Assembly (NCBI RefSeq): GCF_000515215.1
Contig: NZ_KI911557.1
Coordinates: 186,001-250,000 of the forward strand
Source: Methylomonas sp. 11b
GTDB taxonomy: Bacteria > Pseudomonadota > Gammaproteobacteria > Methylococcales > Methylomonadaceae
Length of the DNA: 64,000 bases
Direction of reading: 5' to 3'
This document shows positions 1 to 6,553 of the stretch, one piece after another. Made by a program: the position numbers and the translations under genes. The notes under the pieces were generated by a model that was not told where the DNA came from, did no database searches, and saw only the letters and a list, made by a program, of their open reading frames with translations. How positions within the stretch are numbered: position 1 is the stretch's first letter; the number at the start of each line of letters is the position of its first letter.

Positions 1-1145
1 CGCAGCATGTAAAACACGGCGTCCAAGCCATCCGGTCTCATACGCCAATAGCGGTACTGGCGGCCTGCGGCATCGCGTTTGGGAATCGCCAAACCGCGTT
101 CGATCAAAATATCCGCCAAGGTATCTTCATCGCGCGGAATACCGGGCACCTTGTCTTTGGCCAGCAAACCGACGATGTCTTGCGCGCCAGTCCGCCAAAC
201 AATATGCACACCGGATTGAAATCGCCATACTCTGGCGCCTTTGTCGTTGACCAGCCACTGGCCTGATTTAATCAAGCGCCGCATCGCATCGAACAGATAC
301 CGCTCGACCGGCATCCCCAACGCCGCATCGACCGAATGCGCATGGGTTTTCAAATCGCGTTCCACGCTTTTGCAGTCTGCGGTAACCACTAACTCATAGA
401 GCTTGCTACCGCGATCCAGACCATGCAAGGTTTCCAGTAGCGCTTGCATGATTTCTGGTCCCGGTTCCAGCAGGTAAGCACGCGACTCACGCGTTAACAC
501 CCGCTCGATAACCAGTGCCGAAAACTGTTGGTGGCGTTTATGACGGTTCTCTCGCCAGCGCAAAAAATAACGATCGATACGGTGTTGTGCCGCCCAGTCG
601 ATCAAATTTTCGTCACAGGGATTCCAGGTGTGCAGCCCCTGACTGTCGGTAACAGCGATATCGGAGACAGGTTTACCAATATCGTGCAATAAGCCGGCAA
701 AACACACGGCCAATCGCCAGCGCGGCTCCAAGGTTTTACGGGATTTGGGTGTGGCGTCGCTTGCAAATAGGCAGCCGTGCGATGCCAGGGACGCCCAATG
801 TGCGACTTCAAGGCCATGCCTAAACAAACCACCGGCGCCGCGATGGTGATGTGATTCGGAGGCCGGCAACAAGTGACTGAATGCGGCATAGCGTGTAATG
901 ACCGGTAGTGCAATCGCCTGATATAACGCATCGGGCAATGCCAATGCCTGCTCTATCGATTGAATCAGCTCGCTTTGGGTGGCCAGAACACGCTCTACCG
1001 ATGCCGCCGGCAGCCCCTTCATGAATGGTGGATAACGTGGAATCTCCTCGCCAGACGATGCCGGTGGTGCACTGACCAAAGCCGGTTTATCGCCCCAAAG
1101 ACGCTGACTGATACGTTGGATGAAAGATGACGTGGCGTTTTCCAT
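1..1145 (-). CDS. traI: MobH-family conjugative relaxase (TraI_2 domain), C-terminus beyond left edge
   Basis: An open frame runs on the minus strand from an ATG at 1145 through the left edge, so about 381 residues are visible. Residues 99-103 read HHHRG and 107-115 read LFRHGLEVA, the three-histidine signature of the TraI_2/MobH relaxase. Residues 152-160 read LLHDIGKPV, the HD metal motif. In the family this protein nicks oriT and pilots the strand through the type IV pore. An in-frame ATG at 1163 would add six residues; neither start has a strong Shine-Dalgarno. The gene diverges from the lipoprotein gene at 1274, and a long palindrome (1178-1219) lies in the shared promoter region. MobH relaxases accompany F-type secretion systems in SXT/R391 and IncA/C elements, which fits the traFHG genes downstream. 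The family call is firm; the missing end prevents a length check. Confidence 0.88.
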   Translation of the reverse strand, partial: MENATSSFIQRISQRLWGDKPALVSAPPASSGEEIPRYPPFMKGLPAASVERVLATQSELIQSIEQALALPDALYQAIALPVITRYAAFSHLLPASESHHHRGAGGLFRHGLEVAHWASLASHGCLFASDATPKSRKTLEPRWRLAVCFAGLLHDIGKPVSDIAVTDSQGLHTWNPCDENLIDWAAQHRIDRYFLRWRENRHKRHQQFSALVIERVLTRESRAYLLEPGPEIMQALLETLHGLDRGSKLYELVVTADCKSVERDLKTHAHSVDAALGMPVERYLFDAMRRLIKSGQWLVNDKGARVWRFQSGVHIVWRTGAQDIVGLLAKDKVPGIPRDEDTLADILIERGLAIPKRDAAGRQYRYWRMRPDGLDAVFYML

Positions 1146-1177
1146 GGCGCCGCATCGTGACATAAAAATTTTGGACC

Positions 1178-1219
1178 CTTCGTACAATAAAGGTCAAATT
1201 CGACCTTTATTGTACGAAG
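1178..1219. promoter_or_regulatory. Long perfect palindrome in the relaxase/lipoprotein divergent promoter
   Basis: Two 18-base arms, CTTCGTACAATAAAGGTC (1178-1195) and its exact complement (1202-1219), flank a 6-base spacer. The palindrome lies 33 bases upstream of the relaxase start and 54 bases upstream of the lipoprotein start. On the minus strand it supplies a TTGACC hexamer that could be a -35 box for the relaxase. A degenerate copy in the opposite orientation and a shorter relative occur upstream of traF (3834-3861 and 3888-3927), so a shared operator is more likely than a terminator. The regulator is not known. Confidence 0.6.
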
Positions 1220-1273
1220 AGCAGAAAAGTTTGTGATTAATGTACTGCGCTTTCTGATTCGTCTGGAGGCAGC

Positions 1274-1753
1274 ATGAACATTGACACCATCCCCCCTCAT
1301 ATTCGCTCGTTTATCCCGATTGTAGGCTTGGCGCTGTGCACGGCTTGCGCATCGCCGAGTGCAGTGGATGAACACATTCACGAAATCGTCATCGGATCGA
1401 TGATGCTTGATTCCAAAAAGCCCTGGCACCTGGATAGTGCCTGGCAGACTGGCGGAATAGGCGGTTCGGCGCTACGGACCGCGTCGATAGAGCATGTTGT
1501 CAGGCAAGTGGATCAGCCCTGGCGGGCCGTAAACGATGCCGATACCGTTGCAAAGCCCAAACACCCTGACAACAGCTTTGCGGATTCAATCGAATTCACG
1601 CAGATCGACGACCCATCCCAGTTGGAACGCGCCTGGCGAAAATACTGCCATCATCAGCTCGACCTGTCGCTTGAGGAACGCGCGCTGATCGACTCGACAG
1701 ACATGCGGGCTGCCTTACAGCATGCCTGCAACCCCAGTAGTCTGCTGAAATAA
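1274..1753 (+). CDS. Small lipoprotein-like protein of the conjugative element, function unknown
   Basis: The protein has 159 residues. The start is supported by CTGGAGG ten bases upstream. A hydrophobic stretch at residues 13-24 ends in LCTAC, an approximate lipobox (the -3 residue is not ideal), so export and possible lipid attachment at Cys25 are inferred. The rest is polar, with two cysteines near the C-terminus (YCHH and HACNP). No family is recognised. It lies nine bases upstream of trfA and is probably cotranscribed with it from the divergent promoter containing the palindrome. Its position beside the relaxase and replication initiator marks it as element cargo or a transfer accessory, but no function can be assigned. 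Confidence 0.7.
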   Translation: MNIDTIPPHIRSFIPIVGLALCTACASPSAVDEHIHEIVIGSMMLDSKKPWHLDSAWQTGGIGGSALRTASIEHVVRQVDQPWRAVNDADTVAKPKHPDNSFADSIEFTQIDDPSQLERAWRKYCHHQLDLSLEERALIDSTDMRAALQHACNPSSLLK

Positions 1754-1762
1754 GGGGGCGTC

Positions 1763-2629
1763 ATGACTATCACAAGCAACGACGCGTTAGGCAATCTCGA
1801 CAACCGCTTTCAAAAACTGGTGGCCCTTAAAAAATCCAAACCCACAAAAGTCGAACCCTTGGCGACTTTACCGCATTGGCCTGCCGGTATGCGCGGCACG
1901 CCGAATGCCTGTTTGCGCAGCGCCTTGTTTGCCGGGGTGCAGGGCAATGAGCGGATAGCGTACAAAAAACGTACCCTATTGGCCGCAGTCGAGGGGATCG
2001 AAGTCCGTTATCTCGGCGTTCAGCTCAATCAGTCCGATCTGGACGTCTGGATGCAGATCGTGCATCTATCCAGAACGCAATTGCCGGGCTTTAGCGTGAC
2101 CTTCAGTGCGCATGCGTTGCTGATGGCTTTAGGCCGATCGACCGGCAAAAGTCAGCACGAATGGTTGAAGGAATCCATGGCGCGTTTAGGCGGCGCCTTT
2201 GTGGAAATCACCTTTCAAGGCCGCGACACCTTTGGCGAAAAAGGGTTCTTACGGTATCACCGTGATGAAGTGACCCATCGCTACGTGGTGGAAGTGACCG
2301 AATCCATGCTGCGCTTGTTTGAAGACGGCTACACCTACATCGAGTTCGAGCAACGTCGTAAATTACGTAAACACCCCTTGGCACTCTGGTTACAGGGATT
2401 TATGTCGTCACATGCAGCGCCCTATCCGTTGAAAATCAACACCATCCACCGTTTGAGCGGCAGCAGTGCCACGACCCTGCGTGACTTCAAATACCGTTTA
2501 CGCAAAGCATTGGAAGCCTTGGTCGACTGCGGTAGTCTGGAAAGCTTTGAGATCGGCGAGGATACCGTCAAAGTTAAAAAACACCCCACAGCGAGCCAGC
2601 AACGGTATTTACAGGGCAACAGCGGTTGA
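1763..2629 (+). CDS. trfA: TrfA-type plasmid replication initiator
   Basis: The protein has 288 residues, close to the 285 of the short form of RK2 TrfA. The central part (HWPAGMRGTPNACLRSALF, then KKRTLLAAVEGIEVRYLGVQ, and later the winged-helix segment around HPLALWLQGFMSSHA) carries the pattern of the TrfA family (PF07042). TrfA proteins bind iterons as monomers, open the origin and recruit the host DnaA and helicase. The start has AAGGGGG five bases upstream. Directly after the stop begins a block of eight direct repeats, then an AT-rich tract and a DnaA box, which is the arrangement expected for an initiator and its own origin. Finding it within 1 kb of a MobH relaxase gene is unusual. 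Confidence 0.9.
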   Translation: MTITSNDALGNLDNRFQKLVALKKSKPTKVEPLATLPHWPAGMRGTPNACLRSALFAGVQGNERIAYKKRTLLAAVEGIEVRYLGVQLNQSDLDVWMQIVHLSRTQLPGFSVTFSAHALLMALGRSTGKSQHEWLKESMARLGGAFVEITFQGRDTFGEKGFLRYHRDEVTHRYVVEVTESMLRLFEDGYTYIEFEQRRKLRKHPLALWLQGFMSSHAAPYPLKINTIHRLSGSSATTLRDFKYRLRKALEALVDCGSLESFEIGEDTVKVKKHPTASQQRYLQGNSG

Positions 2630-2638
2630 AAAAAAGCA

Positions 2639-2821
2639 CGGCATTCGACCGACGCTATTTTGGCTCGGTCGATACGGCATTCGGCCGACGCACTAACGGC
2701 ATTCGACCGACACGGACACGGCATTCGACCGACGGTGGCACGGCATTCGGCCGACAGACACGGCATTCGACCGACAAAAAGCACGGCATTCGGCCGACGT
2801 TTTACACGGCATTCGACCGAC
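2639..2821 (+). repeat. Eight origin iterons (15 bp)
   Basis: Eight direct copies of CGGCATTCGRCCGAC start at 2639, 2675, 2697, 2719, 2741, 2761, 2784 and 2807. Copies differ only at one purine (A in five, G in three). After the first interval of 36 bases the spacing is 20-23 bases, about two helical turns, so the sites face the same side of the DNA. A partial inverted copy sits at about 2664-2674 between the first two. They follow trfA directly and are inferred to be its binding sites. They are too short and closely spaced for a CRISPR array. Confidence 0.92.
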
Positions 2822-2959
2822 GCTCAGTGCGTTTTTTGGAATCGCTGCAAGTCACGATTGGCGTGGCCTACAGCGATTTTCAACGACCTAAAAAATCGGG
2901 TGCTAATCTATTTATAATCTTTTTTTAATCTAAATATAGGGCCGCTGCCCTGTGGATAA
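2639..2959 (+). other. Candidate vegetative replication origin (oriV)
   Basis: The iteron block is followed by a strongly AT-rich stretch (2899-2940), which contains repeated TAATCTA-like words, and by a perfect DnaA box TGTGGATAA at 2951-2959. Initiator gene, iterons, unwinding region and DnaA box in a row match the layout of iteron-type plasmid origins. No origin activity can be shown from sequence alone. Confidence 0.8.
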
Positions 2960-2999
2960 CTTTGGGCCTTGGTCTGCCCATCAGCAGCGTCATCGACAC

Positions 3000-3470
3000 T
3001 CAGTGCGAGCCCGTTGCCATGGCTTTTTGAAACTGCCAATAGGCATCGCGCAGTGTACCCAGCAGGGCCACTTGTTTACGGATATCGGCGAATTCGTTTT
3101 CCAAGGTTTCCACCAGTTGCTGCTCCCAGTCGGGTTCACCCTTCAGGATCCGCTGCAGGGGATAGCGATAGCCAGGACCTTTTTTCAGGTATTGGCAAAT
3201 CGGTTTAGTTTGACCCTTTTGGCGCAGGGTGGCCATCCGGTACCACTCGATGCTAAACGACAAACGACTTTCACGACGACGAATCCGAACGCCAATATGC
3301 CCGCGCTCTTGGGTGGTCACATGTTGATGTCGCTGATTCATTTGTCGCCAGTAATCATCCACCAACATCCGCGCGTGGGCATGCAATTGCTCCGCTTTAC
3401 TCTCCAGCCACACTGGGATGGCTGCATCAGTCGGCAGTAAGGATTCTTTCTCGCTATCGTCGCTTTTCAT
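3000..3470 (-). CDS. MobI-like auxiliary mobilisation protein
   Basis: The protein has 156 residues and a good ribosome site (AGGAAA six bases before the start). The middle segment reads GVRIRRRESRLSFSIEWYR, followed by a basic stretch and a GYRYPLQRI segment; this resembles the MobI family of SXT/R391 and IncA/C elements, which is about the same size and needed to start transfer at the adjacent oriT. The C-terminal half is helical and charged. The gene stands alone on the minus strand between the origin and a repeat-rich noncoding block, as mobI does beside oriT in those elements. The assignment rests on remembered family pattern, size and location, so it is moderate. Confidence 0.5.
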   Translation of the reverse strand: MKSDDSEKESLLPTDAAIPVWLESKAEQLHAHARMLVDDYWRQMNQRHQHVTTQERGHIGVRIRRRESRLSFSIEWYRMATLRQKGQTKPICQYLKKGPGYRYPLQRILKGEPDWEQQLVETLENEFADIRKQVALLGTLRDAYWQFQKAMATGSH

Positions 3471-3830
3471 GAATTTTCCTAATACTTAACTTCAGGGATT
3501 TAGAGTGGTCGTCCCTGAGGGATTTTTTTTGGGGGGGTCCGGTTTGACACAGGGCTGAGGCCAAAAACCTGTACAGACATTTAGACGCCGCGTCCCTGAA
3601 TACTTAGGGATATGTTCTGCGAAACATGGCCAGGTTGACATCGATGTTCCCTGATAACCGGTTTATCGGCCTGTCCCTGTTTAGACACGGCACATTGCCA
3701 ATGACTGAAAATGTTCGCTGAATGTCCCTGATAGATCAGGGAACCGCCGAACGGAAATCCTGCACAGGTTTATGCGCTGAGTCTGATCAAAACCTGCCGC
3801 GGATTCTAGGCGAGGTAAAAACCGATGGAC
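3471..3830. other. Repeat-rich noncoding block, candidate oriT
   Basis: This 360-base noncoding stretch upstream of the MobI-like gene holds at least eight copies of the heptamer TCCCTGA or its complement or a near match (3492, 3512, 3593, 3604, 3648, 3674, 3725, 3736). Two pairs form inverted repeats: 3593-3610 and 3725-3742, the latter TCCCTGA-taga-TCAGGGA. A near-palindrome GATAACCGGTTTATC also occurs at 3652-3666. In SXT-type elements oriT lies beside mobI, so this is the best oriT candidate in the window. The repeats could also be regulator sites. Confidence 0.45.
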
Positions 3831-3833
3831 TGA

Positions 3834-3861
3834 CAATAAAGGCCAAAATCGGCCTTTATTG
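3834..3861. promoter_or_regulatory. Palindrome upstream of traF (copy 2)
   Basis: CAATAAAGGCC and its perfect complement flank the 6-base spacer AAAATC. Core and spacer length match the palindrome at 1178-1219. It lies about 100 bases upstream of traF, and 59 bases centre to centre from the third related site. Confidence 0.5.
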
Positions 3862-3887
3862 CAGCCAAGGTAAAAAAAATTGCCCTG

Positions 3888-3927
3888 TCGTACAAATTAG
3901 GTCGAATTTGACTTTTATTGCACACGA
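3888..3927. promoter_or_regulatory. Degenerate palindrome upstream of traF (copy 3), with -35-like box
   Basis: The sequence from 3888 to 3927 is an imperfect copy, in inverted orientation, of the 1178-1219 palindrome, with the same GAATTT spacer and the TTTGAC(T/C)TTTATTG right arm. In both places the motif carries a TTGAC hexamer pointing toward the downstream transfer gene (relaxase or traF). It is likely part of the traFHG promoter and its control region. Confidence 0.5.
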
Positions 3928-3958
3928 ATAGCCAGGTGACTGGTGTAACAATAGGGCT

Positions 3959-4975
3959 ATGAACCCATATCCCTTCGTACTGTTGATGTTAATGACGTTA
4001 TTGCTGCAGGCATTGACCGCCTCGGCTGATGAGGCTGTCGACAGACCGGTTGCGTCGTATTTCGAAGACAAACAACGCGGCTGGTTTTGGTATGAGGTAT
4101 TGCCGGAGCCGGTAAAAAAAAACCAACCGGAAACTCAAGCCGATCAGGAAAAACCCAAGCCTGACATCAGTCCGCCCAGCGTCGTTCAAACTGAAATTGA
4201 ACCCAAAACACAAGTCCAGCCTTCTGCAGAACCCCAGCCACTGTCCTCAGCCTGGCTGAAGCAAAACTTGGAGCATTACCTGAACCAGGCCATCGACGAT
4301 CCGAGTCCCGAGAATGTGTCGGCGTTTTATTACCTGCAGCGGGTGATGATGGATAAAGCCGAGCGGTTTACCAACGCTGCGCGCTACGTGGTGATGTCCG
4401 ATCCGCAACTCGACGAAACGGTGCGCCGACCGGTGGCAACCTATGCCGCCAATGAAGCCAATCATCAGGCCGGCGTGGTGGCCGAACAAGCCTTGAAAGC
4501 GATTGCCGCCCAAGCCGGTATTTTGTTTTTCTTCCGATCTGATTGCCCTTATTGCCATGTACAAGCACCGATTCTGGCGATGCTGGAAAACGCCTACGGA
4601 TTCAAGATTTATCCTGTGTCGCTGGATGGTTTACCGATGCCGAACGGCTTTTTCAGTCAGTTCAAACGTGATAACGGTCAGGCTGCAATGTTGGGCGTTG
4701 AACAAACCCCGGCACTGTTTCTGATGAAACCGCCCAAGCAGATTGTGCCGTTGGCGCAAGGCGCGTTGTCGTTAGAAGAAGTTACCGGTCGGATTCTGCT
4801 GGCGGCCAAGGAAGCCGGTTGGATCGATGCCTCCCAATACCAAACCACTCAGGGCATCCGTAACACGCCGATGTTGTTACCGGCCGCCGGTAGCATCAGC
4901 CCTGCGGTCACTCAAGATCCACTATCGCTGATCCAGGCATTGCAACGCAGTGCGCATCTCGGGAGTACGCCATGA
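3959..4975 (+). CDS. traF: TraF, type IV secretion pilus-assembly protein with thioredoxin fold
   Basis: The protein has 338 residues. Residues 1-23 form a Sec signal peptide ending ASA. Residues 41-45 read GWFWY, the N-terminal signature of F-type TraF. A proline- and glutamine-rich linker spans about 50-95. A thioredoxin-like domain follows, with FFRSDCPYCH at 191-200 and a probable cis-proline at 251 (EQTPALF). F plasmid TraF lacks the CXXC pair, but related elements keep it, so this form may be an active periplasmic disulphide enzyme. It acts with TraH and others in pilus assembly and the outer part of the pore. The stop overlaps the traH start by four bases (ATGA), so the two are translationally coupled. 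Confidence 0.92.
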   Translation: MNPYPFVLLMLMTLLLQALTASADEAVDRPVASYFEDKQRGWFWYEVLPEPVKKNQPETQADQEKPKPDISPPSVVQTEIEPKTQVQPSAEPQPLSSAWLKQNLEHYLNQAIDDPSPENVSAFYYLQRVMMDKAERFTNAARYVVMSDPQLDETVRRPVATYAANEANHQAGVVAEQALKAIAAQAGILFFFRSDCPYCHVQAPILAMLENAYGFKIYPVSLDGLPMPNGFFSQFKRDNGQAAMLGVEQTPALFLMKPPKQIVPLAQGALSLEEVTGRILLAAKEAGWIDASQYQTTQGIRNTPMLLPAAGSISPAVTQDPLSLIQALQRSAHLGSTP

Positions 4976-6429
4976 TGTCGTTTTCATTTCGCTATCGTTA
5001 CCCATATCGCCAGGTATTAGTATTGATTCTGTTGGTTGAGAGTGCCGTTCCTGCTTATGCCGACCTGCAACAGGAAATGGATAGCATGTTCGGCACCATG
5101 ACCAATTTTACGGCGCCGACCGCCCATTTAGGACAGCGCCGCGGCGTGATTACCGGCGGCAGCCTGGTGGCGCGCAACGGCATCACCAATACCAACCTGG
5201 TTTCCTTCGTGCCGCCGTCGTTCAGCGCCGGCTGCGGTGGGATCGACTTGTTTGCCGGTAGCTTCAGTTTCATCAACTTCAACCAGTTTGTGCAATTGAT
5301 GCGTAATGTGGCTGGCAATGCCGCAGGGTATGCGTTTCAGTTGGCCGTGGGTGCCATGTGTCCCTGGTGTGCGTCGGTGATGACCGACCTGCAAAAGAAA
5401 ATCCAGGAAATGAACCAGATGTTCAGCAACTCATGCAGGTTGGCTCAGGGTTTGGTCAACGACACTGTCAAAGCCTTCGATCTGCAAAGTAAAACCAATC
5501 TGTCCAATGCCTCGTTTACCCAAGGCATTTCGGATGTGTTTTCCAGTTGGACCAATACCAGTACCTTGGGCGATCCGGTGCAACAAATCAAACAAAACGA
5601 TCCCACCGACATGACCAAGGTCATCCAAGGCAATCTGGTTTGGCGGGCTTTGGTCAATCAAAATGCCGGCGGTTGGTTTAGGTTTGGTGGCAACAGTTTG
5701 CTGGAAGCGGCGATGAGCATTTCCGGTACGGTGATCGTCGATGCGCCGCAAGCCGCGCCCGACGGCAAAGGCGAAAACAATGCCATTAGCGCGCCGCCGC
5801 CGGTGTTGCGTATCAAGGATTTGATGTACGGCAACGACGCCGGCAACAGTTATCAAACCGTCAGGATGTATACCTGCAGCGATGGTCATGATGCCGATCA
5901 GTGTCTGAAACCCATCGTCCAGAACGTCAATCTGGTGGGCTTGAAGCAACGGGTGATGGAAATTCTGCTGGGTTCGGCCAATACCGGCAACGGACTACTC
6001 TACAAATTCTCGACCAACAGCGGTCAAATCACCGACAGCGAAAAAGCCTTCATGCAAACCGTGCCGGATGCCATCGGCGGCATGATCCATAACCTGGCTA
6101 GGGAGGATGCCGGCATTGCCAAACTCTGGGCCGAAGAAGCGGCACCGGTGATTGCCCTGGAATTGGCGCAGCTGATTGTCAACGATTTGCTCAACGCTGT
6201 GCAGACTGCGGCACATATGAATGACCACGCCTATGCCAAGTTGTTGATGGACGCTTTGAAGGATGCAAGGGAGCAAATCCAGGACGAATACGTCACCATC
6301 GCCGGTCGCTACGGTAATCCGCAAACCCTGATGGCGTTTTACCAACAATTGATGACCACCGTGAAGCCTAAACACTATGGCACCGTGGCGCAATTGCCGG
6401 CGTCTGGCACCGCTTGGCCGACGCCTTAA
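4972..6429 (+). CDS. traH: TraH, conjugative pilus assembly protein
   Basis: The protein has 485 residues, slightly longer than F TraH. A signal peptide ends at about residue 30 (VPAYA). The conserved N-terminal TraH block follows: DLQQEMDSMFG, the ARNG segment and the glycine-rich SAGCGGIDLF and GSFSFIN motifs (residues 85-102). A CPWC motif sits at 130-133. Coiled-coil helices fill the C-terminal half. TraH is a periplasmic component needed for pilus extension in F-type systems. The gene overlaps traF and lies upstream of traG, the usual traF-traH-traG order. Confidence 0.93.
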   Translation: MMSFSFRYRYPYRQVLVLILLVESAVPAYADLQQEMDSMFGTMTNFTAPTAHLGQRRGVITGGSLVARNGITNTNLVSFVPPSFSAGCGGIDLFAGSFSFINFNQFVQLMRNVAGNAAGYAFQLAVGAMCPWCASVMTDLQKKIQEMNQMFSNSCRLAQGLVNDTVKAFDLQSKTNLSNASFTQGISDVFSSWTNTSTLGDPVQQIKQNDPTDMTKVIQGNLVWRALVNQNAGGWFRFGGNSLLEAAMSISGTVIVDAPQAAPDGKGENNAISAPPPVLRIKDLMYGNDAGNSYQTVRMYTCSDGHDADQCLKPIVQNVNLVGLKQRVMEILLGSANTGNGLLYKFSTNSGQITDSEKAFMQTVPDAIGGMIHNLAREDAGIAKLWAEEAAPVIALELAQLIVNDLLNAVQTAAHMNDHAYAKLLMDALKDAREQIQDEYVTIAGRYGNPQTLMAFYQQLMTTVKPKHYGTVAQLPASGTAWPTP

Positions 6430-6442
6430 TGGAGTCAACCGC

Positions 6443-6553
6443 ATGAGCCTCTGTCCGAACTGCACTACAAGACTCGCTTACTGGTGCTTTCTATCAATCG
6501 TAGGCGTGTCTTGGTTTTACCCTATTTCTTTAAAGGCAATCGCCCATGTTTGA
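6443..6553 (+). CDS. Possible 36-residue protein in the traH-traG gap
   Basis: A short frame opens with ATG at 6443, GGAG lying eight bases upstream, and closes with TGA at 6553, overlapping the traG start by eight bases. The product begins MSLCPNC and has one hydrophobic segment (about residues 12-30) with several aromatic residues. The overlap would couple it to traG. The frame is short enough to occur by chance, so this is only a candidate. Confidence 0.3.
   Translation: MSLCPNCTTRLAYWCFLSIVGVSWFYPISLKAIAHV

Noticed and set aside
1019..1429. Minus-strand 136-codon frame
   Set aside because: It crosses the divergent promoter palindrome and overlaps the relaxase and lipoprotein genes. It is a shadow frame.
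2639..2821. Direct repeats as a CRISPR array
   Set aside because: The repeats are only 15 bases with 5-8 base gaps, and they lie after a replication initiator. They are iterons.
2422..2917. Several frames through the iterons on both strands
   Set aside because: They are made of repeated translated iterons and overlap the trfA end.
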